Shown piece after piece: positions 1 to 7,388 of a stretch of DNA of 64,000 bases. The notes below the pieces were generated by a model. The model saw only the letters and a program-made list of their open reading frames with translations. It did no database searches and had not been told where the DNA came from. The position numbers and the translations under genes are program-made. The DNA is from Azorhizobium sp965227945 (GTDB taxonomy: Bacteria; Pseudomonadota; Alphaproteobacteria; Rhizobiales; Xanthobacteraceae): the NCBI GenBank assembly GCA_965227945.1, contig CBDDGQ010000006.1:1612001-1676000 (forward strand), read 5' to 3'. Each line of letters opens with the position of its first letter. Position 1 is the stretch's first letter.

Positions 1-503
1 ACCTGGGTGATGGCCTCGACCGCCGCCTTGGTGCCGGTATAGATGCTGGAGCCCGGCATCCCGAGACGGGTGACCACCGAGCCGATATTGATGATGCTGC
101 CGCCGGCAGGGCCGAAGTGCTTCAGCGCTTCCTGGCTGGCGAGCAGCACGCCGAGGACATTGGTGTCGAACTGGCGGTGAAACTCCGCCGCGCTGACCTG
201 TTCCAGCGGCGCCATCTGGTAGACGCCGGCATTGTTCACCAGCACATCGAGGGTGCCGAAGGCCTGTTTCGTCTCGGCGAACAGCCGCACGATGTCGTCG
301 GACTTGGAAACGTCCGCCTGGATGGCCACAGCCTTGCCGCCCGCGGCGACAATCTCGCCCACCACGCGCTCTGCGCCATCCTTGCTGGCGGCATAGTTGA
401 CGACCACCGCAGCGCCCTCCGCTGCCAGCGCCTTGGCGATGCCCGCGCCGATACCCTTGGCAGCCCCGGTGACCACCGCGACCTTGTTTGCCAGCTTGCT
501 CAT
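1..503 (-). CDS. SDR family oxidoreductase (C-terminus beyond window)
   Basis: Short-chain dehydrogenase/reductase, an NAD(P)(H)-dependent cytoplasmic oxidoreductase. About 167 N-terminal residues are visible. They contain the Rossmann dinucleotide motif (TGAAKGIGAGIAKAL, near residues 12-26), the structural NNAG motif and the active-site YxxxK (YTGTK) preceded by an INIGS serine block. The start is the ATG whose complement is at 501-503, and the gene runs off the left edge. The ArsR-type regulator gene lies just upstream in the same direction, and a palindromic site sits between them, so the SDR is probably its target. The substrate cannot be told from sequence. The family call is sure. Confidence 0.9.
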   Translation of the reverse strand, partial: MSKLANKVAVVTGAAKGIGAGIAKALAAEGAAVVVNYAASKDGAERVVGEIVAAGGKAVAIQADVSKSDDIVRLFAETKQAFGTLDVLVNNAGVYQMAPLEQVSAAEFHRQFDTNVLGVLLASQEALKHFGPAGGSIINIGSVVTRLGMPGSSIYTGTKAAVEAITQ

Positions 504-514
504 GATTCAAGTTC

Positions 515-562
515 CGCATCATGTGGTGACTTCGACGTTTAGATAAGCGTCGAAATGATGCG
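515..562 (-). promoter_or_regulatory. Candidate ArsR-type operator upstream of the SDR gene
   Basis: A near-perfect palindrome at 531-554 has arms TTCGACG and CGTCGAA around an AT-rich core. A second pair of 8-bp arms (CGCATCAT at 515-522 and ATGATGCG at 555-562) lies outside it. The site is 28 bp upstream of the SDR start and 39 bp downstream of the ArsR-family stop codon. Position and symmetry fit an operator bound by the adjacent regulator. Binding is inferred. Confidence 0.55.
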
Positions 563-592
563 TGCAAGAAGCCTCATCGGGGTCACGGGGAC

Positions 593-937
593 TTAAATTT
601 TTCCGAGCTGGTCCCGATAGGCCTGGAGCATCTCCCGCCGCAGCGTCAGCATGGCGAACTTCCCCTCCCGCCGGATGTCGATCAGGCCGGCGGTTTCCAG
701 TTCTTTCATATGATGCGAAATGGTGGCCGCGCTCACCGGGTGGCTGTGCTGCAGGCAGGCGCAGGGCATGGGGGCCGACTGGGCGCCCAGCTGCTTGATG
801 ATCTCGTAGCGGCGGGGCTCCGCAAGCGCACGCGAAATCAAGGTGACCTGCTGATCTGTGAGGACGAGCGTCTGGTGCTCCGATGGGGGGACAGGGGGAT
901 GACCCTGGGGGGCGAGCGAAAAGGGCATGGGTCCCAT
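593..937 (-). CDS. ArsR-family winged-helix regulator
   Basis: A 114-residue helix-turn-helix protein of the ArsR/SmtB size class. The recognition region is near residues 70-90 (SAATISHHMKELETAGLI), followed by the wing (IDIRREGKFAMLTLR). A CAC pair at about residues 59-61 lies where some ArsR members carry sensory cysteines, but the canonical ELCVCDL motif is absent, so metal sensing should not be assumed. The gene is co-directional with the SDR gene downstream. In the family such regulators repress an adjacent oxidoreductase until a ligand or oxidant is met. The first ATG (937) has no clear ribosome site, and an ATG three codons later is an alternative. Confidence 0.8.
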   Translation of the reverse strand: MGPMPFSLAPQGHPPVPPSEHQTLVLTDQQVTLISRALAEPRRYEIIKQLGAQSAPMPCACLQHSHPVSAATISHHMKELETAGLIDIRREGKFAMLTLRREMLQAYRDQLGKI

Positions 938-1007
938 ATCAGGGCCGCAGACGGGTTTTGCAATATCGCGGCCCTGCGCCGGGGTCGGCGCGAGCGGTCC
1001 GGGAGGC

Positions 1008-2840
1008 CTATCCGCGCGGATGCGGCACCATGGAGGCGGGCGTCAGGCCCGCGGCTTCCAATTCGGCCAGAACCGGATCCGCCGCTACCGCCAGGGGAAG
1101 GAAAGACTGCACGATCCGCCGCACCCCCACGGCACCGCCGGCCGTGTCCCGCGTCAAGGCGGTCACCACGTCCTTTTCTTCTTGCAGGCGCCCGAGGCTA
1201 TGGAGCGCCAGGGCCAGCGCGACCCGGGTCTCCGGCGTGGGATGCAACTGGAGCGGCGTCACCAGCGGGCCAGCCGCATGGGCATCGTCGCGCAAGAAGG
1301 CGGACACGGCGAGATAGGCGTCTTGCAGCGGCGTGCGCAGCGCGCCGTGGCTGCGGGCGAAGGTCAGCAGGGCTTCGCCTTGCTCGGTCTGGCCGAGACC
1401 AATCATCACGGTGCCCATTTCGGCGGCGACGTCATAGTCCAGCGGATTGAGCGTTAGGGCGCGCTCCGCCGCCGCCCGCGCGGCCTCCGCTTCGCCGCGG
1501 GAAAAATCCACCATCGCCAGCACCTTGGCGGCATACGCGCTGGTCGGGGCCAGATCCGCGGCCAACTCGGCCGCGCGCAGCATGCGTGCCAGCGTCGCCG
1601 GATCGGGCGCCGCCTCGGGATGGCGGTGGAGCTCGTCCAGCGTCATTTGCGCGGACGCGGCATGGGCCAGGGCAAAGCCGGTATGCTTGTCCAAGGCGTC
1701 CATGAGGCACTCTCGCACCTTCGCACCGGCGGCGGCATCGACGCTCCGGTTCACCGCATAGGCCTGGGCGATGCAGCCGAAGCCGGAGGGAGCGGAATCG
1801 GCACGCGCCTGCGCCCGGGCGCGGGTGGGCAGCACGCCGTAGGATTGCATCAAGGCAACCGCGATGTCCCGCACCACCCGCTGCTCCGTGGCCGGCATCT
1901 CCGCGCCGCGCCGAAGACCTTCGAACGCGGTGCTCCAGACGATGGTGCCCTCGCAGCGGTCGGTCAGCCGCACCAGCAAGGAGAAGGTGCCATCCTCCCG
2001 CCCCTCGGCCAGGCCCGACAGCGCAAAGACCGAGCGCGGCGGCGGATCCCGGCATTCCCGCAGCGGAGCTTCCTGTCCGGGCTCCATGACATCGACAAAA
2101 TCAAACCGCGCCATGGCGTCGCGCAGCCGTGCCTCGATGGCATGGGTTTCCGACGGGACGGGCGCGCGGCTGCCGACGGTCTCGAACGGTCGGACATCGA
2201 GAATGGGCATGCCCAGCCGATCGGCCAGATCCCGCGGCCCTTCGCGGGTGGTGCCCAGCACGCGGGCCAGCGGGCCGGTCGGATCGACGCCATAGCGCAG
2301 GCTCGTCCAGCCCAAAGCGACGCCCAGCACCACCAGCATCAGGCCGGCCACCCAGCCGAACGGCCGCCGCCGCCGCGCCGCGGGGAGGGCGACCGGCTCC
2401 GGCAGCGGCGCCAGATCCGGATCGTCCGTACCATCGACCGGCTCACCGCGCGGTCGAAATTGCGGCACATAGCTGCCCTTCGGAATGACGATCTCGAGGG
2501 TCTCGTCCGTGCCGGCAGAGGCATAATAGCGCTCCAGCGCCCGGCGCAGACGGGTGGCCTCCACCCGCACGATGGGATCGGTCTGCGGGTCAAAGGAACT
2601 GGGGCGGCCGAGCGCCTCCACCGCAATGGTGTAGCCCTTGATCGCCTCCGCGCGACCGGCCAGCGTCGCCTCCACCACGAAGCGCAGAAAGTCCGCAAGC
2701 CGTGGCGAGGAGATGAACTCGTCGGATGCCAGCACCCGCGCCAGAGCCGAGCGTGCCGCAGCACCGGCGTCCGGGGCGGGCGTGTCGTCCGGCTGCGGAT
2801 CGTCTGGCACGCCGTCGATGGGCGTGTCCGTAGCGCTCAC
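1008..2840 (-). CDS. Membrane-anchored TPR-type protein with N-terminal regulator-like domain
   Basis: A 610-residue protein starting at GTG (2840), chosen because GGGGGA lies just upstream. The longer open frame to 2936 adds only a low-complexity Arg/Ala stretch. Residues ~30-128 form a conserved block found before TPR domains in proteins often annotated as adenylate-cyclase-like or TolB-like (SSPRLADFLRFVVE, then DPIVRVEATRLRRALERYY). One membrane helix follows at about 161-179. The rest is helical and tetratricopeptide-like (alanine-rich pairs such as AAELAADLAPTSAYAAK, AAAERALTLNPLDYD). No cyclase catalytic domain is present. The role may be signalling or a protein scaffold at the inner membrane, and the function is unknown. 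Confidence 0.75.
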   Translation of the reverse strand: MSATDTPIDGVPDDPQPDDTPAPDAGAAARSALARVLASDEFISSPRLADFLRFVVEATLAGRAEAIKGYTIAVEALGRPSSFDPQTDPIVRVEATRLRRALERYYASAGTDETLEIVIPKGSYVPQFRPRGEPVDGTDDPDLAPLPEPVALPAARRRRPFGWVAGLMLVVLGVALGWTSLRYGVDPTGPLARVLGTTREGPRDLADRLGMPILDVRPFETVGSRAPVPSETHAIEARLRDAMARFDFVDVMEPGQEAPLRECRDPPPRSVFALSGLAEGREDGTFSLLVRLTDRCEGTIVWSTAFEGLRRGAEMPATEQRVVRDIAVALMQSYGVLPTRARAQARADSAPSGFGCIAQAYAVNRSVDAAAGAKVRECLMDALDKHTGFALAHAASAQMTLDELHRHPEAAPDPATLARMLRAAELAADLAPTSAYAAKVLAMVDFSRGEAEAARAAAERALTLNPLDYDVAAEMGTVMIGLGQTEQGEALLTFARSHGALRTPLQDAYLAVSAFLRDDAHAAGPLVTPLQLHPTPETRVALALALHSLGRLQEEKDVVTALTRDTAGGAVGVRRIVQSFLPLAVAADPVLAELEAAGLTPASMVPHPRG

Positions 2841-3335
2841 GAGTCCCCCATCTGCCGCGGCCGCTGCCGGAGGGCGATGCGCGGCGTGGCGCGGGGACCT
2901 GCGGCCGGACCTGCGAGGGGAGCGCCGCCGAGACAAGCTGGATGACGTACGGTCATAGCGCTCTTTTCGGTCACGGCGGGCCTCTGCGCAAGGGCGATCT
3001 GGTGCGGCGGGCGTCGCAGGGGGACGTCTGCCATCGTCGGATCATATGGCCTGCTATCCACATGACCAAACGGGATGGTGGCGGCACCCTGCGGCCCTCA
3101 CAGAGCTAACATCCTGGAAGATCGGGCGGATCTGAGGCTGGCCTGCGCGCGGAGCGTGTATCCAGAGGTAATATGTCACGGGACAACCCCGTTCCGCGTC
3201 CGTCCGCCGGGCGGCGGTCGCTGGCCGGCCGGTGGCGGCGGGCGCTGGCGATGCATCTGATCACGGGAGATCTCGTCGGCGGGCAACCCGCGCCCGGTGG
3301 GAGCGCAGCGCGCGTCTCGGCGGCCTCCAGGCAAA
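2841..3335. other. Intergenic stretch without a supported gene
   Basis: Nearly 500 bp between the start of the TPR-type gene and the terminator of the DUF3309 gene. Open frames here have arginine- and proline-rich, alternate-frame composition and no ribosome site. It should hold the promoter of the TPR-type gene, but I could not pick out convincing -35/-10 boxes. Confidence 0.5.
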
Positions 3336-3369
3336 GAAAATCCCGGGGCGGCAGTTCCCCGGGATTTTC
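3336..3369 (-). terminator. Rho-independent terminator after the DUF3309 gene
   Basis: A perfect 13-bp stem (GAAAATCCCGGGG paired with CCCCGGGATTTTC) around an 8-nt loop. The outer A/T pairs supply a short U-tract in either direction, so it can act bidirectionally. It starts about 50 bp past the DUF3309 stop codon. Confidence 0.85.
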
Positions 3370-3421
3370 AGATGGCGTCACGCACTCGGATCTGCGCGCG
3401 CCTCTTAGAGCTTGGTTGGGG

Positions 3422-3574
3422 CTAGATGCGTCCGGTCAATGCCAGCACAATGACGATGATCAGCAGGACACCGACGATGCCGCCTGGGCCATAGCCCCAG
3501 CTGCCGCTGTAACCCCAAGTGGGAAGCGCGCCGACCAGCAGCAAGACCAAGATGATAATGAGAATTGTTGACAT
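3422..3574 (-). CDS. DUF3309-type small membrane protein
   Basis: A 50-residue protein with a hydrophobic N-terminus (STILIIILVLLLVGALPTW), a glycine/tyrosine-rich turn (GYSGSWGYGPGG) and a second hydrophobic segment (IVGVLLIIVIVLALTGRI). This two-helix hairpin layout is typical of DUF3309 proteins, which are abundant, uncharacterised and often stress-related in Alphaproteobacteria. The start ATG at 3574 has AGAAGGA upstream at good spacing. The gene is monocistronic and ends in a strong hairpin terminator, which suggests high or independent expression. Confidence 0.85.
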   Translation of the reverse strand: MSTILIIILVLLLVGALPTWGYSGSWGYGPGGIVGVLLIIVIVLALTGRI

Positions 3575-3664
3575 GTCCGTCGCGTCCTTCTGTCACCGCT
3601 GGCCCAAATAACGCGGGCCAGCAGCAAAGGTTCCGACAGGTGGTGCGGCGTCGTGCGGTGGGTC

Positions 3665-5524
3665 TCACCCGCCCCCGAGGGGCGCCGTGGCGGCGTCCAG
3701 CCAGGCGCGGGCGTCGGCCTCCAGCAGCGGTCCGATCTCGTGCGCCACACGCTGATGGTAGGCCTCCAGCCACGCGGTCTCGGGCGCGGTCAGCAGCTCG
3801 GTGGCGATCAGCCGCCGATCGATCGGAGCAAGGGTCAAGGTCTCGAAGCCCAGCACCGGCTTTTCCGCGCCGGCCACGGTCTGGGGCGCCACCAGGACGA
3901 GATTCTCGATGCGGATGCCATAGGTGCCCGCCCGATAATATCCCGGCTCGTTGGAGAGGATCATCCCGGCCTCCAGCGCCACATGGCCCAGCTTCGAGAT
4001 GCGCGCGGGACCCTCGTGCACCGACAGTCCGGCGCCCACGCCATGACCGGTGCCATGTTCGAAATCCAGCCCCGCCGCCCACAGGAACTGGCGGGCGAGC
4101 GGATCCAGCTGGGCCCCGCTGACCCCCTCGGGAAACAGCGCCCGCGCCAGGGCCACATGGCCCTTCAGCACTAAGGTGAAGTGCCGGCGCATGTCATCGG
4201 AGGGCGGGCCGACGCTGAGCGTGCGCGTGACGTCGGTGGTGCCGTCGGGATATTGCGCGCCGGAATCCAGCAGGAACAGGTCGCCGGGGGCGATGATGCG
4301 GTTGCTGGGGCGGGTGACGCGATAATGGACGATGGCCCCATTCGGCCCGGCCCCGGAAATGGTGGGGAAGGAGACGTCGGTCAAAAGGCCGGAGTCGCGC
4401 CGGAAGGTCTCCAGCGCCTCCACCGCATCGATCTCGGTCAGCGTGCCCGCGGGGGCTGCCCCGTCGAACCAGTGCAGGAAGCGCGTCAGGGCCACGCCAT
4501 CGCGCAGATGGGCAGCCTTCATGCCGGCGATTTCCGCCGCGTTCTTGCGCGCCTTCAGCAAGCTGATCGGATCGGCCCCCTTGGCCGCCGTCCCGCCGGC
4601 CCGCGCCACCACTTCGGCGAGGCGCACCGGCGCGGTCGCCTGGTCCAGCCGCACGGTCCGGCCGGCGGCAAAGCGCGTGAGGGCGGGCTCCAGCGCGTCC
4701 TCGCCATCGACGTCCGCCACCGCGGACAGCGCATCGCGCACGCTGTTGGTGAGTTTGGCGGGATCGATGAACAACTGCGGCCGGCCGGTGGCGGGCACCA
4801 GGGACCAGGCCAAGGGCAAGGGCGTATGCGCCACGTCGCCGCCCCGAATGTTGAACAGCCAGGCGGTGGCATGGGGATCGGAGATCAGCGCCCCGTCGAT
4901 CTTGTCCTTCACCAGCACTGCCTGCACCCGCGCCAGCTTGGCGGCGACGGTTTCCCCCGCCAAGGCCGGATCGAGCAGGCGCACCGGAGCCGCGGGCGGC
5001 GCGGGGCGATCCGTCCACAGCCGGGCGATGGGATCATCGTCCACAGCCACCAGCACACTGGTGGCCGAAGCCGCGGCCCGGGCGAATTTCTCGCGGCCAT
5101 CGAGGGTGGTGCGCCAGGGATCGAAGCCCAGGGACGTGCCCGTGGGCAGGTTGGCTTCCAGCCACCGCTCGGGCGGGGTCTGGGTCAGCGGCACCACGGT
5201 GAAAACCTCAGTGTCCACCTGGTCCGCGGCCTGCAGGGTGTAGCGCCCGTCCACGAACAGCGCCGCGATCTCGGGCAGCACGATCAGCAGCCCGGCCGAG
5301 CCGGTGAAGCCGGTGAGCCAGGCGAGCCGCTCTTCGCCGGGCGGCACATATTCATTCTGATGCGCGTCGGCCCGCGGCACCACATAGCCTCCGAGGCCCC
5401 GGCGCGCCAGCTCCGCCCGCAGGGTGGCCAGCCGGCCGGCCCCGGCACTGGGATCGGCGGTGACGTCGAAGGATTGGAACTGGGCGTGGAACCGAGGGGC
5501 GGGGAGGGAGGAGTGTTCGACCAT
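3665..5524 (-). CDS. M24 aminopeptidase P family protein (Xaa-Pro aminopeptidase)
   Basis: A 619-residue metallopeptidase that should remove N-terminal residues before proline from peptides in the cytoplasm. It has the long three-domain architecture: two creatinase-like N-terminal domains (about 28-165 and 180-325) and the pita-bread catalytic domain (about 330-545). The five expected metal ligands are visible: Asp420 (FLLDSG), Asp431 (TTDVTRT), His494 (HGTGHGVG), Glu526 (NEPGYY) and Glu540 (IRIENLV). His503 (SVHEGP) is a probable catalytic histidine. The start at 5524 gives the usual family N-terminus. It stands alone between the DUF3309 gene and the tRNA. Confidence 0.93.
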   Translation of the reverse strand: MVEHSSLPAPRFHAQFQSFDVTADPSAGAGRLATLRAELARRGLGGYVVPRADAHQNEYVPPGEERLAWLTGFTGSAGLLIVLPEIAALFVDGRYTLQAADQVDTEVFTVVPLTQTPPERWLEANLPTGTSLGFDPWRTTLDGREKFARAAASATSVLVAVDDDPIARLWTDRPAPPAAPVRLLDPALAGETVAAKLARVQAVLVKDKIDGALISDPHATAWLFNIRGGDVAHTPLPLAWSLVPATGRPQLFIDPAKLTNSVRDALSAVADVDGEDALEPALTRFAAGRTVRLDQATAPVRLAEVVARAGGTAAKGADPISLLKARKNAAEIAGMKAAHLRDGVALTRFLHWFDGAAPAGTLTEIDAVEALETFRRDSGLLTDVSFPTISGAGPNGAIVHYRVTRPSNRIIAPGDLFLLDSGAQYPDGTTDVTRTLSVGPPSDDMRRHFTLVLKGHVALARALFPEGVSGAQLDPLARQFLWAAGLDFEHGTGHGVGAGLSVHEGPARISKLGHVALEAGMILSNEPGYYRAGTYGIRIENLVLVAPQTVAGAEKPVLGFETLTLAPIDRRLIATELLTAPETAWLEAYHQRVAHEIGPLLEADARAWLDAATAPLGGG

Positions 5525-5681
5525 GGCGCCAGCTTAGACCAGGATCGCCGGCGGTTGAAAATCCCTGGCTGCGCCGCACCCGGATCCGGGCGGGGACGCC
5601 GTGCAAATGCCGGACTGCGGGCGGGGACGGCCGTTTCCTGCGGGTGCGGGGCGGCCCGCCGCACCGGCGGTGCCCCGCCTG

Positions 5682-5782
5682 GAGCGTTTTCGAGCGAAGG
5701 GGATCCCCGTTGGCGTGAAGCAACCGCGCCAAACCAGAGAGATAGAGAATTTCACCGATTCGAAGACACGGGGGCATGCTCG
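5682..5782 (+). repeat. Dispersed ~100-bp repeat, copy A
   Basis: Begins with GAGCGTTTTCGAGCGAAG, contains a GGATCCC block and ends with AGAGAATTTCACCGATTCGA and a degenerate tail ending ATGCTCG. It is collinear with copy C at 14334-14433. Copy B at 6434 matches only the first part. Confidence 0.8.
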
Positions 5783-5826
5783 ACGCCGCCGGTGCGCCAC
5801 GAACGGGGGATGGCGCAGACACCCCC

Positions 5827-5856
5827 TTGATGCCCCCGCCCCGCCATGTCTATGGT
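5827..5856 (+). promoter_or_regulatory. Possible promoter of tRNA-Gly
   Basis: TTGATG at 5827-5832 and TATGGT at 5851-5856 are separated by 18 bp and end 10 bp before the tRNA. This is a plausible sigma-70-like pair seen by eye only. Confidence 0.4.
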
Positions 5857-5866
5857 GCAGCCGATT

Positions 5867-5941
5867 GCGGGCGTAGTTCAGTGGTAGAACGACAGCTTCC
5901 CAAGCTGTATGTCGTGGGTTCGATTCCCATCGCCCGCTCCA
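5867..5941 (+). tRNA. tRNA-Gly (anticodon CCC)
   Basis: A complete cloverleaf. The 7-bp acceptor stem is GCGGGCG with CGCCCGC, the D arm is GTTC/GAAC, the anticodon stem is ACAGC/GCTGT with loop TTCCCAA (anticodon CCC at 5899-5901, reading GGG codons), and the T arm is GTGGG/CCCAT with loop TTCGATT. The discriminator is T5938 and CCA is encoded at 5939-5941. An integrase remnant begins about 150 bp downstream, so this tRNA probably served as an attachment site. Confidence 0.95.
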
Positions 5942-6051
5942 ATTTCGCGCGTCACGACGTCTCAGGACGTCCATTTGCGAAGACGTTCATACCTTGAGCG
6001 GATTTTGGCGTGTCATGCGCGCGCGAGGCGCGTCATTGCATCTCATGAAAT

Positions 6052-6091
6052 TGTAGGCATCGCAGTTTCTTGCCAACTTGAGATGCCTACA
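6052..6091. repeat. Inverted repeat just upstream of the integrase remnant
   Basis: 10-bp arms TGTAGGCATC (6052-6061) and GATGCCTACA (6082-6091) with a 20-nt spacer end directly before the integrase ATG at 6093. It could be an operator or accessory site of the lost element. The function is not known. Confidence 0.5.
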
Positions 6092-6092
6092 C

Positions 6093-6432
6093 ATGGCCCT
6101 GACGTACATCGCCATTCGCCAAGCAAAGCCGAAGGACCTCGTTCACTTTTTTTTTGATGGCGGTGGTTTGTTCCTGTCTGTCAGCCCATCGGGAAGCCGG
6201 CTTTGGCGCCTTGCCTATCGATTCGCAGGGGAGACGAAGCATCCTTCGGGCCTTATCCCGCTGTTTCTCTCGCGGACGCCAGGAAGAAGCGGGACGAAGC
6301 AAACGCTCTCGCACGGTGAAGACCCGGCAGTGGTCAAGCGTAAGGAAAAGTCGCTGCTGTGGTCGCTGCGGGAAACACGTCCGGCCTCATCGCAGATGAG
6401 TACCTCGCGCGGCTGCGGCCGGCGGTCCAGCT
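6093..6432 (+). pseudogene. P4-type tyrosine integrase, N-terminal remnant with frameshifts
   Basis: The opening MALTYIAIRQAKPKD followed by DGGGLFLSVSPSGSRLWR is the DUF4102 arm-binding domain at the N-terminus of P4-like integrases. The conserved series then jumps frame: YPAVSLADARKKRDEANALA is read in a second frame (about 6250-6318), GEDPAVVKRKEK returns to the first, and NTSGLIADEYLARLRPAVQ is found in another frame up to about 6432. The whole catalytic domain (R-H-R-Y) is missing and similarity stops where repeat copy B begins. With the tRNA-Gly gene upstream, this is the scar of an old genomic island. Confidence 0.85.
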
Positions 6433-6433
6433 A

Positions 6434-6474
6434 GAGCGTTTTCGAGCGAAGTGGATCCCAGCTCGCGTTCCGCG
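6434..6474 (+). repeat. Dispersed repeat, truncated copy B
   Basis: It matches the first ~26 bp of the repeat (GAGCGTTTTCGAGCGAAGTG then GATCCC) and then keeps only scattered similarity (CGCG, GCGTCA). It lies between the last recognisable integrase codon and the stop codon of the hydrolase gene on the other strand. Confidence 0.7.
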
Positions 6475-7143
6475 TCACGGTAGCGCGCGGACCGCTTGCA
6501 CCACATAGGCCAAGCTCTCCACGTCGCAGAATTTCATGTCGAGGTCGAACAGGCTGGCCTTGTGCGCCGAGGGGCTGCGATCGCCGCAGGCCTCTTCCAC
6601 GATGATCGGCCGGAAGTTGTGCGAGAAGGCATCCACCGCGCCGTGGCGGACGCAGCCGGAGGTGGACACGCCGCAAATCACCAGCGTGTCCACCTGGTCG
6701 TAGCGCAGGAACGTGTCCAGCGGCGTCTGGAAAAAGCAGGACGGCTTGTTCTTCAGGATGATGCGATCCTGCGGCCGTGGCCCATAGGCGGCGGGCCACT
6801 GATCGGCGCGCGGATCCTTGGTATATTGGAAGGTCTCGGCGCCGCCGATCTTGGCGTTCCACAGGCCGCGATAGGTGGGGTGGCTGCGGTCGTCACGCCG
6901 GCTGTAATAGATCGGCAGATCCAGCTCCCGGAACAGGGCCGTGAGGGTGGTGAGGGCGGCGACCAGCTCGGGCTGCTCGCGGGCGCAGAAATCATAGGCC
7001 GGATCGACGAACATCCAGGTGGTGTCGATATTGAGCAGCGCCACCCGCGCGCCGAATCCGATGCGCCGGGCAAAGCCTCCCTTTCGGAAAACCTCAAGCT
7101 CCTCATCGGGCACATAGCCGCGCCATTTCTGCAGCTTGTCCAC
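6475..7143 (-). CDS. Isochorismatase-family cysteine hydrolase 1
   Basis: A 222-residue hydrolase with the isochorismatase/N-carbamoylsarcosine amidase fold. The triad is visible: Asp in LLNIDTTW, Lys in IILKNKPSCFF and the nucleophilic Cys in GVSTSGCVRHGAVDA with the preceding cis-peptide region. Members cleave amide or carbamoyl C-N bonds, or vinyl ethers. The GTG start at 7143 is chosen because GGGGGAGG lies 6 nt upstream, and the longer frame to 7290 would cover the operator region. It is divergent from the GntR gene and paralogous to the hydrolase at 13658. The substrate is unknown; nicotinamidase, maleamate or N-carbamoyl amine substrates are all possible. Confidence 0.88.
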   Translation of the reverse strand: MDKLQKWRGYVPDEELEVFRKGGFARRIGFGARVALLNIDTTWMFVDPAYDFCAREQPELVAALTTLTALFRELDLPIYYSRRDDRSHPTYRGLWNAKIGGAETFQYTKDPRADQWPAAYGPRPQDRIILKNKPSCFFQTPLDTFLRYDQVDTLVICGVSTSGCVRHGAVDAFSHNFRPIIVEEACGDRSPSAHKASLFDLDMKFCDVESLAYVVQAVRALP

Positions 7144-7244
7144 GCCACACCTCCCCCGCGATCGCCAATGCTTGGCGCCATGCAGCGATGACGCTGTGTG
7201 CAAGGCTAACAACGGGCGGTCGCGGCAGAAACTCCAAATAACAC

Positions 7245-7304
7245 GCATTCTGTCGACACTTTGAGCATCGCTTGGCGCACATTTGCGCATTCTGTCGACA
7301 GAAT
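7245..7304. promoter_or_regulatory. Paired candidate GntR operator sites in divergent promoter region
   Basis: The palindrome ATTCTGTCGACAGAAT at 7289-7304 is perfect over 16 bp. The sequence GCATTCTGTCGACA recurs at 7245-7258, giving a second, partial site 42 bp away (four helical turns). The pair lies between hydrolase 1 (start 7143) and the GntR regulator (start 7389), the usual place for an autoregulating FCD-type repressor site. Binding is inferred. Confidence 0.65.
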
Positions 7305-7388
7305 CCGGTTTACGCCGCAGGCGGCAGCGTCATGATGAGCCGGCAGCAGTTCGGCGCGCCACACGGCAGGGCCAGGAGGAGCTTCCCC

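Larger units (their letters stand above)
5525..5866. other. Intergenic stretch holding repeat copy A and the tRNA promoter
   Basis: About 340 bp between the aminopeptidase start and tRNA-Gly. It contains the dispersed repeat copy A (5682-5782) and a possible promoter for the tRNA. No open frame here has a believable start or composition. Confidence 0.5.

Noticed and set aside
4181..5830. 549-codon plus-strand open frame opposite the aminopeptidase
   Set aside because: The M24 peptidase on the other strand has all five metal ligands; this frame is its shadow.
5942..6480. Second copy of the tRNA-Gly 3' end as a right attachment site
   Set aside because: I looked for the T-arm and acceptor sequence downstream of the integrase remnant and found no convincing match in the window.
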